Of a DNA stretch of 64,000 nucleotides, positions 46,549 through 57,309 are shown in pieces. The DNA is from Scilla litardierei (Eukaryota > Streptophyta > Magnoliopsida > Asparagales > Asparagaceae). Made by a program: the position numbers and the translations under genes. The notes beneath the pieces were generated by a model. That model worked only from the letters and a program-made list of their open reading frames with translations, did not search any database and was not told the origin of the DNA. The number at the start of each line of letters is the position of its first letter. Position 1 is the first letter of the stretch. The DNA lies in assembly GCA_030789695.1 (NCBI GenBank), contig CM061142.1, positions 45,121,375 through 45,185,374 of the forward strand. The letters are read 5' to 3'.

Positions 46549-46553
46549 CACCC

Positions 46554-48427
46554 TGTTGGATATTGGACTCCCCGAATTTGGTTTTGGATGATGAACAAAC
46601 ATAAATATAATATGAACTAACACTCTGTGAGCGCAGTTATGGAGATCGTCGCCAAATTCACATGAATATCAATAACGACGTCTCAAGACTTCTCAAAGCA
46701 CGTGATCGTATGCCTAAAGCTTCGTTGAAGCTTATGGACCTATTTAGAAGTCATGAAGATTCGATTGAAGCTATTGAAGACGGTATCGTCAAGTTTATTT
46801 AATAGTCTTTAAGCTTCTTTCGTAGAATGTTAAGCCTTGAGTAGGTCTTACGTTTTAATTCTTCATAACGCTCATATCTTAGCTCTAGGATCTTAGTAGA
46901 AGTCCATACAATTCTTCCCGAAGCTTCGCGCTTCGATTCGGGACTTCTTGTGCATGTTAGTTGGTTCAAGAAGAAGAACTGACCGACTAGATGGTGATCT
47001 AGTCGGTCAGCCAAGCTTCTTGGACCGACTAGTTTCTGTCAGTTAATTCTTAGCTCTTTACTGTTTACAGTTAGTCGGTCTAAGTTGACTCACCGACTGA
47101 CTAGTTTGTGAACTAGTCGGTCAGTGATGCTTCTGTGACCGACTAGTTGAGCTTTCCCTGAACATGCACATTTGAGCTTGAGCTACTGTTTATCATTAGT
47201 CGGTCTGTGCTCATTGATCGACCGACTAGTTGATGAACTAGTCGGTCAACTTTCCTTCTTGGACCGACTAGTTTAGTTTACTGTACATGCCAAATTTTTC
47301 ACCATACTTACTGTTTATTGTTAGTCGGTCTATGTTTATTTGGTGACCGACTAGTTGGTGAATTAGTCGGTCAACATTTGTTCTTGGACCGACTAAGTCT
47401 AATTCTTCTCAGACTTCAGTTTTATCTGTTAGTCGGTCCACGTTGAGTAACCGACCGACTAGTTGTGAAACTAGTCGGTCAGCTACTCTTCTTAGACCGA
47501 CTAGTTCCTTAGTCTGTACTTTGATCTTTTCTCAGTTTACTCATTAGTCGGTTTACGTTAATTGACCGACCGACTAGTTGATGAACTAGTCGGTCGGTGG
47601 TTGTTCTTTGACCGACTAGTTGGGTTCAGAAAAGAGCCGTTGGAGCTTTAATTGAAACGTTTTTCTCTCTCTCTCTCCTCTAACCTATATATACTTGTTG
47701 GGCTGCATTCATTGCTGCCAAGGCTGATATTAATGCAAGTTTAGAGATCAAGAGAAATCAATCCAAGCTCATTCAAAGCTCATTCCCTCCATTCAATAAT
47801 CTCTCCTAACTCTTACTTCCAAAGAGAGATTCATTGAGTGTGAAGCCTTCCAAGCCAAGTGCTTGATTCTAGGTCACCAACATCCCCAAAGCTCTCCATC
47901 GCTGATCTACATCTTGGAGCTAGGGTTTGGTGCCACTTCTTCCCCAAAATCATCCTTGCCCTAATTCGTAAGCAATACTCAAGGCATAGGTATTTTGTTC
48001 GGTAAGAAGTTTTTCTTATTTCATTTCATATTTGATTTGTAAGTTTCACTCTCGGTTGTGAGAGTGTGGTTGTGATCCCGGGTTGTGGGAGTCACAAATT
48101 ACATTTTGTATGATTTGACTTGTGGAGGTTTTTCACAAGTATTTCATAGTGGAAATCTTGAGTTAGGGTTTCTAACTCAAGTATCCGGAGGGGATCCGGG
48201 TGGTTGGGACGTAGGATCACCGGGAACAAGTCGGGGAGACTTGGGTGGATCCGAACCCAGTAACATCTCTTGTTTGCGTTGTTAATTTTGTGTTGTCATT
48301 CAATTTAAGCTTCTGTAAATTGATTTGGTAGTTGTTTGCATTTTAATTTGGAATTATACTCCTTATTATTTTAAAGTACTATTCACCCCCCCTCTAGTAC
48401 TTGTGCAGTAGCTTGTAGGGCATTACA
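46554..48427 (+). repeat. Sirevirus 5' LTR
   Basis: 1,874 bp, TGTTGGATATT to GGGCATTACA. The GACCGACTAGT/ACTAGTCGGTC palindrome array spans about 46,980-47,635. The TATA box (TATATATA, 47,686-47,693) follows about 50 bp later, after a CT-rich run. It also holds a fold-back CTCTCGGTTGTGAGAG at about 48,049-48,064. Confidence 0.96.
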
Positions 48428-48429
48428 TT

Positions 48430-48441
48430 TGGTATCAGAGC
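48430..48441 (+). promoter_or_regulatory. Initiator-Met tRNA primer-binding site
   Basis: TGGTATCAGAGC, 2 nt after the 5' LTR, the standard Copia site. Confidence 0.95.
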
Positions 48442-48454
48442 CAGATTCTAAGCT

Positions 48455-50707
48455 ATGTCTGCCAATGACAACAAGACCGTGCGTCCACCTTCCAACTATG
48501 ACACCTTCAGAAACCGTGAAGGAGCATCTTCGGTGATGGAAGGACATTCCTCTACGAGGCCTCCATTCTTCAACGGTACCAACTACGGGTACTGGAAATG
48601 CCGGATGGAAACCTTCCTCCGGAGTGCATCCTTATGGAGGACCACAATGAAGGAATACATCGAGCCCGAAGAAGAAGACTTCGAGAAATGGACAACCGCG
48701 GAGGTCGCCGCGGAGGTAAGCAATGCCAAGGCAATGAACGCCTTGCAATGCGCATTGGAGCCCGAGGACTTCAATAAGATATGCACATGTAAGAGTGCAT
48801 ATCAAATTTGGAACTCCCTCCTCATTCTTCATGAAGGGACGAGTCGGGTAAGAGACTCTAAACTCGTAGTTGTAAACAAAGATTACGAAATGTTTCATAT
48901 GCAACAGGGCGAGAAGATGAAGGAGTATTACGCTCGCTTCGTCGACATCATAAACGAGTTAGAGGCTCTTGGCAAATCCTACACCCAAAAGGAGAAGTGT
49001 TCGAAGCTTATCGAAGGACTTCCTTCTTCTTGGGAAAAGCGCACCTTCGCCATCGAGGAAGGTAATGACATGAACAAGTACACCGTAGTTCAACTAATGG
49101 GTACTTTAATGTCATACGAGGTACGCAAGGATAGCAAGCTCAAATTGCAGGAAAAGATGAAGTCCTATCTAAAGCAAGACGAGCCAAAGAAGAAGGCTAT
49201 TGCTTTCAAGGCCGCTCCATCCACATCCACATCAACCGATGATGAAGACTCGGAAAACGAGTTGGACTTGTAGTCCATGGCACTCATGGCCAAGAAGTTC
49301 AACCGTTTCTTCCGAAAAGGTAACTTCAAGAACAAAGCTAAATTTGGTTCTTCTAACGCTTCTTCCTCTCCTTTGTGTTTCAAGTGCAATAAGCCAGGAC
49401 ACATGAAAGCGGAGTGTCCTCTCAACAAACAAAAGGAGAAGTGGAAGGCGCCAAAATTCGATAAGTCCAAGAAGTACAAAAAGGGGTACAAGAAGGGACT
49501 TGTCGGAGCAACGTTTACCGACTCCGAGGATTCCTCAAGCGGAGAGTCGGACGATGAGCAAGTGGAGCAAGCGCACATGTGCTTCATGGCAAGAGAGGAG
49601 CATGATCAAGGATCCTCCTCTTCCGATGATAGTGATGACGAAGGCAACGATGAGGTAACTATGGATGACCTTAGGAATGCTAACTCTCAATTATGGTCAA
49701 AATACACTAAATTAGTAAATAGATATACTAAGGTAAAAGATGACCTAGCTAGCATTCAAACCTCGCCTAAGACTATCATCACCAACAACGACACCGTTGT
49801 TGAAGAGTTAAGAAATGAGATTGTTAATCTCAAATCTAAACTTGAACATGTTAGCATTGAGGATGCGGAAGAACATAAGATAGCGGATTTAACTTCTCAA
49901 AACTCGACTTTGAGTATTGAGAACGAGAATCTTAAATCTCGTGTTTATGTGCTCACATCGCAAATATCCACTTTGGATATTTCTTTGCGTTCTCTCAAAG
50001 AGAAATATGAGGACACATTGGGCCGAATCAACAAATTCAACAAGGGTGAGGGCCACTTGGATAATATCCTAAAAGACTTACTTCCGGCCAAACACCACAT
50101 TGGCTTGGGGTATATGATGGGAAATTCATCCAAGTCGGTCACTACTTTTGTAAGGCCAACTTCCGAAGCCTCAACGAGTGGGAGCAAACACTCTATTGGT
50201 AGTTCATCTACCAATGGTGCTTCCACCTCGTCCACACCCTCTTTTGGAAAGAAACCCACTTTGGGTGGAACTCCAAAGAAGGGGCATGCCTACATGTACA
50301 CTCATACCATGCCACGTAGGAACACACGTCCTACTCCACCGGCTCACACATATGATGATTTTTATGCAACACATTCACGGGCACGTGCACACCATGTGAG
50401 ACACCCTCACGCACGTGTTCCCACACAAGCATATGTACACCCACAACATCATATGAATAATTCTCATCGTGCACCATTCCATCATGTCCCGTATACCTAT
50501 CCACAACATGCATCACGTAGAAATCAACGTCGAATGCATGCACCCAATAGGATGAGGGCTCCCAAGATTTTCACAATTTGGAGCCCAACGGACACAAGCA
50601 TGGACGAAAAACAAATGTATATGAATGCTTATTTTTCGGATGTTGTGCATAGTAGAAATTATGTGGGGAAGTCTAAGTCCAATTGGACTTGGCTTCCAAA
50701 GGTCTAA
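48455..50707 (+). CDS. gag: Sirevirus Gag, interrupted by one in-frame TAG
   Basis: Capsid and nucleocapsid protein. ATG at 48,455, 13 nt after the primer site. The first part (272 codons) holds the UBN2/DUF4219-like capsid domain (FFNGTNYGYWKCRMETFLRS, SAYQIWNSLLILHEG, YARFVDIINELEALG). A TAG at 49,271-49,273 interrupts the frame, which then continues without shift to 50,707. The second part has the zinc knuckle CFKCNKPGHMKAEC (about 49,375-49,416), acidic Ser-rich stretches, a coiled-coil-like Asn/Leu/Lys region (about 49,660-50,030) and a His/Pro-rich tail. The TAG is either a CAG-to-TAG mutation or a readthrough site. The pol frame is different and does not overlap. Confidence 0.9.
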
Positions 50708-50760
50708 TCTTTTGGACCCAATGACCTTGGGTACCATGATATGAAATTCTCTATCTTTAG

Positions 50761-53700
50761 GTACTCAAGGAAAAGAAAAAGAAAAGGAGCAACAAATTTA
50801 AATTTAGCTCCAAGGGAAATTGGATACTCGATAGCGGGTGTTCAAAACACATGACGGGTGACGCTAGTTTGCTCTCCGGAGTGGTTCCCATAGCAAATGG
50901 AAACCGCGTCGTATTTGGAGGCAACGAGAGCGGAACCATCATAGGTGTTGGTAAAGTGGGTAACCCTTCTAAACCCCTAATTAGTGATGTTTATCTTGTT
51001 AGTGGTTTAAATCATAATCTTATTTCAATAAGCCAACTTTGTGACAAAGGTTACAAAGTTAGCTTTGCGAAAGGATTGTGTCATATTTTAAGAAAAGATA
51101 ATGATAAATTATTGTTTTCCGGAACTCGTCATAAAGATATTTATATTTTGGATCTTCCTAAGTCATATGAACAATGTCTCGTTGCCAACACAAGTGAACA
51201 ACACTTATGGCATCGACGCTTTGGACATGTGAACTTTGGAACACTATATAAGCTTTCAAAATTAAATTCCATTAAAGGTTTTCCGAAGCTTGTTTTTGAA
51301 AAGAAAAGTTTTTGTGATTGTTGTCAACGTGGCAAGCTTCCTAAATCTTCATTTAAACCTAAGAAAAGCATTTCTACTAAACGGCCACTAGAGCTATTAC
51401 ATCTAGACTTATTTGGGCCAACTAGAGTTGCTTCCTTAGGAAATGCAAGATATGGACTTGTCATCGTAGATGACTATTCAAGATTTACATGGGTATTTTC
51501 CTTGTGTAATAAAAATGAAGCTTTTGAAAACTTCACAATTTTTGTTAAGAAAGTACAAAATCTCTTAGGAACCACCATTGTCACTATTCGTAGTGATCAT
51601 GGAGGTGAATTTGAGAATGAGTCTTTTGAGACATTTTGTGATGAAGTTGGTATTACTCACACCTTCTCTTTCCCTCGTGCACCTCCTCAAAATGGTGTAG
51701 TTGAGAGAAAGAATAGGACGCTAGTGGAGTGTGCTCGCACTATGCTTGATGATAGCCAACTTGGCCATCAATTTTGGGCGGAAGCGGTACACACCGCTTG
51801 CTATGTGTTTAATAGAATACTTTTGAGGCCCGGCACTAAACAAACTTGTTATGAATTGTTGTTTGGTAGGTTGCCTCAAGTTAAACATTTTCGTGTCTTT
51901 GGTTCGAAATGTTTTATTAAGAACACGTATGGTAGTTTGGACAAATTCGATCCAAGATCCGATGAGGGGATTTTTGTTGGATACTCTTCGCGTAGCAAAG
52001 CCTACCGGATATTCAACAAACGAACCTCAACGATCGAGGAGTCGCTTCATGTCTCTTTTAATGAAGGATTTGTTCCAACTAGAATTTCAAATGATAATGA
52101 TTCTATGGATGTTTTGTGTGATTCATTTGATAATTCTAAGTCTAATGATTCTATTGATTCTATTGAGACTAACCCAACTAACGAAGTTGTTGAGAATGTT
52201 CCTAGTGATCAAGGTATTCCCAAACGGCTTTATACCGTTCGTGACCATCCTCATGAGCAAGTCATTGGCAATATCTATGATAGTGTCAAGACGAGATCGC
52301 AAGTGAACTACTTCGCTCATTGTGCCTTTGCCTCCTCGATAGAGCCAAAGAATATTAATGAAGCATGCGAAGATAGCGCTTGGATCTTAGCCATGGAGGA
52401 GGAGCTCATTCAATTCGAGAGAAATGAAGTTTGGGAGCTGGTTCCATTGCCATCGAAGAACCACACCGTCATAGGGACAAAGTGGATCTTCAAGAACAAA
52501 ACCGACGAAAACCAAGTCGTCGTCCGGAACAAAGCTCGGTTAGTTGCTCAAGGCTATCGACAAGAGGAAGGTATTGATTTCGAAGAATCCTTCGCTCCGG
52601 TAGCTAGATTAGAATCAATTAGATTATTATTGTCTTTTGCATGCCATAAGGATTTTAAATTATTTCAAATGGATGTTAAAAGTGCATTTTTAAACGGAGA
52701 TGTTGTTGAGGAAGTTTACGTTTCTCAACCTCCGGGCTTCATAAATGAAAAATTTCCAAATCATGTTTTTAAACTAAAGAAAGCGCTTTACGGCTTAAGA
52801 CAAGCTCCTCGAGCTTGGTATGATCGCCTAAAGAATTTTCTTTTGGATTTGAATTTTAAAATGGGAGAAGCCGATTCTACACTTTTTGTTAAGCATGCGA
52901 ATAATGATATAATTTTAGTTCAAATATATGTTGATGATATCATTTTCGGTGCTACTAACTTTGCTCTTTGCGAAGAGTTCTCTAATGTTATGAAGGAACA
53001 ATTTGAGATGAGCCACATGGGTGAGCTCAAGTATTTCTTAGGTCTCCAAATTCACCAAATGGACGATGCAATCTTCATCCACCAAACAAAGTATACGGTG
53101 GAGTTGCTAAAGCGATTTGGAATGGAGAGTGCTTCCGGGAAAAACACTCCAATGAGCACGACTACGCATCTTGACAAGGATACGGGCGGTAAGGATGTAG
53201 ACATTCGTCTATATCGAGGTATGATAGGTAGTTTGCTTTATCTTACCGCAAGTAGGCCCGATATTATGTTCGCCGTATGCGTATGTGCTCGTTATCAATC
53301 TCAACCTAAGGAATCTCACTTAGTAGCGGTAAAGCGTATTTTTCGCTATCTAAGTTACACTTTAGATTTTGGATTACTTTATCCGAAATCTAGCACATAT
53401 GAGTTAATCTCATATAGTGATGCCGATTATGCGGTATGCAAATCCGACAGGAAAAGTACTAGTGGCACTTGCCATTTTATAGGAAATTCTCTTGTCTCTT
53501 GGTTTTCCAAGAAGCAAAATTCCGTATCACTTTCAACCACCGAGGCGGAATATATTGCCGCCGGTGCCGTGTGTGCTCAAGTTCTTTGGATGAGACACAC
53601 ACTTAAAGACTTTGGTATAAATTGTGATACTTGCCCTATCATGGTTGACAACCAAAGTGCAATATGTCTTTCCAAGAACCCGGTACACCATTCCCGTTCG

Positions 53701-53877
53701 AAACACATAGATGTCCGACACCACTTTTTAGATGATCATGTTGCTAAAAAGGACATCATTTTAGTGTACGTTGAAACCCAAAAGCAAATCGCCGATATTT
53801 TCACGAAACCCCTAAAGGAGGACTCCTTTGTGCGGTTACGTCGAGAATTGGGGATTATGGGTGAATCCGAGATATAG
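50761..53877 (+). CDS. pol: Sirevirus Pol: protease, integrase, RT, RNase H
   Basis: Open from 50,761 (after TAG at 50,758) to 53,877. The first ATG (50,851) lies inside the protease motif [14 protein letters not shown], so the catalytic DSG is upstream of any ATG and needs a Gag-Pol fusion. Approximate residues from 50,851: pre-integrase [10 protein letters not shown] (118) with CDCCQRGK; integrase Asp in LHLDLFGP (185) and [14 protein letters not shown] (248); RT lead-in [10 protein letters not shown] (527), [10 protein letters not shown] (608), [16 protein letters not shown] (644), catalytic YVDDIIFG (693); RNase [20 protein letters not shown] (853) and [12 protein letters not shown] (894). 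No internal stop. This is the only apparently complete reverse transcriptase in the window. Confidence 0.93.
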   Translation, partial: VLKEKKKKRSNKFKFSSKGNWILDSGCSKHMTGDASLLSGVVPIANGNRVVFGGNESGTIIGVGKVGNPSKPLISDVYLVSGLNHNLISISQLCDKGYKVSFAKGLCHILRKDNDKLLFSGTRHKDIYILDLPKSYEQCLVANTSEQHLWHRRFGHVNFGTLYKLSKLNSIKGFPKLVFEKKSFCDCCQRGKLPKSSFKPKKSISTKRPLELLHLDLFGPTRVASLGNARYGLVIVDDYSRFTWVFSLCNKNEAFENFTIFVKKVQNLLGTTIVTIRSDHGGEFENESFETFCDEVGITHTFSFPRAPPQNGVVERKNRTLVECARTMLDDSQLGHQFWAEAVHTACYVFNRILLRPGTKQTCYELLFGRLPQVKHFRVFGSKCFIKNTYGSLDKFDPRSDEGIFVGYSSRSKAYRIFNKRTSTIEESLHVSFNEGFVPTRISNDNDSMDVLCDSFDNSKSNDSIDSIETNPTNEVVENVPSDQGIPKRLYTVRDHPHEQVIGNIYDSVKTRSQVNYFAHCAFASSIEPKNINEACEDSAWILAMEEELIQFERNEVWELVPLPSKNHTVIGTKWIFKNKTDENQVVVRNKARLVAQGYRQEEGIDFEESFAPVARLESIRLLLSFACHKDFKLFQMDVKSAFLNGDVVEEVYVSQPPGFINEKFPNHVFKLKKALYGLRQAPRAWYDRLKNFLLDLNFKMGEADSTLFVKHANNDIILVQIYVDDIIFGATNFALCEEFSNVMKEQFEMSHMGELKYFLGLQIHQMDDAIFIHQTKYTVELLKRFGMESASGKNTPMSTTTHLDKDTGGKDVDIRLYRGMIGSLLYLTASRPDIMFAVCVCARYQSQPKESHLVAVKRIFRYLSYTLDFGLLYPKSSTYELISYSDADYAVCKSDRKSTSGTCHFIGNSLVSWFSKKQNSVSLSTTEAEYIAAGAVCAQVLWMRHTLKDFGINCDTCPIMVDNQSAICLSKNPVHHSRSKHIDVRHHFLDDHVAKKDIILVYVETQKQIADIFTKPLKEDSFVRLRRELGIMGESEI

Positions 53878-54114
53878 GATTCATGTTTCATTCAATAATT
53901 TTGCATGCTATTATATTTGGCAATATCTCTTTCATGCTAGAATTATTGGATTTTTCGGGAATTTATGTGATATTTTGATTTTTCGTTCGATTTGTGCGTA
54001 ATCGTCAAATTTTGAGTTTTCGATGTTTAATGGGGTAGTTTAGATGATTATTGAGAGTTTTGAGATATATCGTCCAAGCGTATTAAGGAGAGAAATTGAT
54101 TATCATTTTATTTG

Positions 54115-54400
54115 GACTCCTTAGTCGGTTCATGTTCAGTGACCGACCGACTAGATTGCGATCTAGTCGGTCGGTAAATGAACTGTGACCGACTAAATCT
54201 TGTCAGTAAATCTTGGATTCAGCCTCTGTTTACAACTAGTCGGTTCAAGCTCATTGACCGACCGACTAGATCGTGATCTAGTCGGTCAGTGCTTGAACTG
54301 TAACCGACTAGTTGTGCCAGGGACTGTTTGGTCTTTTGCGATTTCGACCGACTTAAACTCGATCTAAACCGATTAACTCTCACTTTAGTCGGTTGATTTT
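54115..54400 (+). promoter_or_regulatory. Internal palindrome array ahead of Sirevirus ORF3
   Basis: Copies of GACCGACCGACTAGAT paired with ATCTAGTCGGTCGGT, the same word family as in the LTR U3, about 250 bp upstream of the ORF3 ATG. No clear TATA box is seen here. It parallels the Athila internal array; a promoter role is inferred. Confidence 0.5.
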
Positions 54401-54652
54401 CTTCTCCTCCAGCTCGAAACCCCGTCCTCCCTCAAAACCCTTCGTCTTCCGATCGTTCTCCGGCCATTTTCCGGCCGTCTCCGTCGATCTCTACCGTCGG
54501 CCCCTCCTTCTAGGTGATCTCTTCTCCTTCTAGGGTTAGATTTCCTTTCCTAGAGCTAGGGCTTGCTCGGTTTTTTAGGGTTCTTAGGGTTTATCTATTT
54601 TTCGGCTAGGGCTTCTTCGTTTGATCTCCTTGTCCCGTGTCTTGCTTCGACT

Positions 54653-56338
54653 ATGGCAAGAACACGTATTCCGATCACTCCGTCTAGCCCCTCTCCGATG
54701 ACCGTTGATCCAAACCCTTCGGATCCCGAACATCCAACCCCTCCGAAACGTCGAGCCAAGACCACCCAACCTTCGTCGTCTTCGCCTCCTCTCAAGAAGA
54801 AGAGGACGACGACCGCCAAACCTAGAAGTCAACCGAAACCCAAACCCAAGTCAAAGGCCAAAATTCTTGCCTCTGCTTCTTCGTTCCATACTCCTACCGA
54901 TTCCGATACGGAGTATAACCCCGAGACCGAGACTCATATGGAACCCACTCCTCCTATCCATCCCGAGTCTAGCACCCACCCTCGTACGTCTACCCGAAAG
55001 CCTAAGGGAAAGGGTCCGATGCCGGTGGGCGGTGTCGATATTTCGTTATGTCGCGATGACCCTTTGTGTCTCGCAGCGTATAACCGTATCGAACATTGCC
55101 CTCTGCTTCTGGAGCATTTCGTCCAGTTTAGCGACTTTATAGGGTTAGCTGATCTTCTGTCGTCGTCGGGTCTCCTCGATTACCTTCGATTTGACCCGAA
55201 GGCGAATCCTCACCCCTACCCTAGATTAGTAAAGCTTTTCTATGCGAATAGGATCCGGGGTCAGTACGATCAGACCCACTCTGTTGAGACGACCGTTTTG
55301 GGGACTCCTATGGTCCTCACTGCGGAAATCTTAGGAGAGATTTTGGGTATCTCTTCGTCTGGCCTTCTTCCCTCTGATATCTCGGTTGACGATATTTCTT
55401 CTCTTGATCAGACCATCCTTTCAGAGATCTTCCATCAGATCCCTCCTGCCATGATTGGTGTGCCATCTAAATCCTTCAAGCCAAATGCGTGGGTCCTAAA
55501 TCTGATTCTGAAGTCGTGCTTGCTTCCCAAGTACGGCTCCTCATCTTTACCATCCCAGCCATTTTTGAAGCTTATCTATGCGATCTTCATGGGGAGCTCG
55601 ATTAATTGGGCTCGAATTATACTCGATAAGATTGACTCTTTCGAGTGTATTCGAAAGTCCAATAAATCGGCTCATATCCCATTTCCTTGCATGTTGACCC
55701 TCGTATTTCGTCATTTTCGTGTCACGTTGCCTTGTGACGATGAGCGTCCCCCTGGTCCTCCCCTGAATGCGACGGCCATCAAGAAATCTCTTGCGGCGCT
55801 TCGTCACGTTCAGAGGACGACACCTTCAGCGTCTGTCCCTGCCTCTGCCAGTGCCTCTGCTGCTCCCTCTGCCACCCTGGATGAAGTCCTACGGATACTT
55901 CGTCGTCACGAGTCCCGCTTGGCTCGTACCGAGGAGGTAGTCTACCGTATGGCTCGTCAGATGGGTGTTGAGCTTCCTCCTTCCGTGTCTGAGGATGAGG
56001 AGTTTGATGAGATGGCTGAGGAGGACATTGAGGAGCTCTGTCGTGCTTCGACTCGTGCCCCCGAGGGCACTTCTGCTGGTACTGCTGCTGCTGGTGATAC
56101 CTCTTCCGGTGCTGCTGTTGCTGCTACGTCTGCTGGTGCCCCCGAGAGCACACCTGTTGCCACCACTCCTATGGTGGATACTCCGACTGGTGCTCCCGAG
56201 GCCACTACGGTTGCTGCTTCAGTGGTTACCACTTCAGTCGTCGCTCCTGCTGATGCTTCGGACGTTCTTGCTGATCCAGTCACCTCCTCTGCTCCTGCTG
56301 AGCCTGCAGTTGCTTCTGGTCCTCCCGCTGCCTCTTGA
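54653..56338 (+). CDS. Sirevirus accessory ORF3 (561 aa)
   Basis: ATG at 54,653 (MARTRIPITP...). The N-terminal 110 residues are Ser/Pro/Lys/Arg-rich. A folded region, about residues 125-370, includes PLLLEHFVQFSDFIGLADLL, TTVLGTPMVLTAEILGEILG and MGSSINWARIILDKI, resembling the plant 'putative transposon protein' domain (PF20167) often found in plant retrotransposon accessory ORFs. The C-terminal 100 residues are Ala/Thr/Val/Ser repeats. No signal peptide or clear membrane segment is visible, so an envelope role (proposed for some Sirevirus ORFs) is not supported here. It is intact, in sense, downstream of pol, and behind its own palindrome array. Confidence 0.8.
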   Translation: MARTRIPITPSSPSPMTVDPNPSDPEHPTPPKRRAKTTQPSSSSPPLKKKRTTTAKPRSQPKPKPKSKAKILASASSFHTPTDSDTEYNPETETHMEPTPPIHPESSTHPRTSTRKPKGKGPMPVGGVDISLCRDDPLCLAAYNRIEHCPLLLEHFVQFSDFIGLADLLSSSGLLDYLRFDPKANPHPYPRLVKLFYANRIRGQYDQTHSVETTVLGTPMVLTAEILGEILGISSSGLLPSDISVDDISSLDQTILSEIFHQIPPAMIGVPSKSFKPNAWVLNLILKSCLLPKYGSSSLPSQPFLKLIYAIFMGSSINWARIILDKIDSFECIRKSNKSAHIPFPCMLTLVFRHFRVTLPCDDERPPGPPLNATAIKKSLAALRHVQRTTPSASVPASASASAAPSATLDEVLRILRRHESRLARTEEVVYRMARQMGVELPPSVSEDEEFDEMAEEDIEELCRASTRAPEGTSAGTAAAGDTSSGAAVAATSAGAPESTPVATTPMVDTPTGAPEATTVAASVVTTSVVAPADASDVLADPVTSSAPAEPAVASGPPAAS

Positions 56339-57309
56339 GTTTCTTCGAGGCCTCTCCTGATACTCATTGGATGATATATCTAGTTGTGAGAGATGTTGGG
56401 TAGGATAGTGTGGGTGGCTATGTATTTTGGATCATTTTGATGTTTTGTTTTGATATCTGTGCTGATGTATTTTGCATTCCGAGATGATGTATTTCTTTTT
56501 GTGATGATGTATGATGTATTTTTGTGCCCCGATCTGTCGATCGTCGGTGTGTATATCGGTGATGTACTCTGCTTCATGCATTATATATATATATATATAT
56601 CAGTTGACATTTCATTTTTTTGTGTGCAATGTATAATTTTTATGTCTCTGATGTTTGATTTCGTCGCTCGACGATATTCACTTGGTTTAATAGAAATTTC
56701 TTCTATGAAAACATAGAATTGTTTTCCATGCACTAAATTAACCAAGAAAAGTTGATATTGGGTAGTATATTCCATAACTCAATCCGTTAAATTGATTTGA
56801 GTTTTGATGATTTCGTTTTACGATTTTTCGACGTTGGTATCTTTGACACGCCTTGATTCTATTCGTATTTTTCTCTTTGGTGTCACTTGAACCTTCGTCG
56901 TATTCTACGACTCCCGTGCTGTTTAATTTGAGGCTATTATTGTTGTCGTTGTTATCCTCCCGCTCTTTTTGCTTATGCCAAAGGGGGAGAGATATAATAA
57001 TAACGAATGTGCCAAATGAAAATTTAAAGCATTTCTCCAAGAATCTAACTTGATTTGTTAGATTCAGGGGGAGTTAAGATATATAAATGGATTTTCAAAT
57101 CCGATATTTCAATAACCTTCATTTGGTATTTCAATAATTCAACAATCGATTCTCATTTAATATACTTCACTCGTCTGCTTGATGCGTATCATTTTTGTTT
57201 AAATTGGAATTAACGTGTCATCAATGCAGGGGGAGTAAGTAAATTTCATTTGAATTATTATTATTTATTATTATTTATGTTGGTTTGTCATCACCAAAAA
57301 GGGGGAGAA
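56339..57309 (+). other. Sirevirus 3' region with repeated polypurine tracts
   Basis: Non-coding. The true tract AAAAAGGGGGAGAA (57,296-57,309) abuts the 3' LTR. Further GGGGGAG words lie at 56,983-56,989, 57,067-57,073 and 57,229-57,235. Multiple polypurine tracts are a known Sirevirus trait. An (AT)n run is at 56,582-56,601. Confidence 0.8.

Noticed and set aside
54653..56338. Calling Sirevirus ORF3 an envelope protein
   Set aside because: No signal peptide, no clear transmembrane helix or fusion-type segment; it looks like a PF20167-type accessory protein instead.
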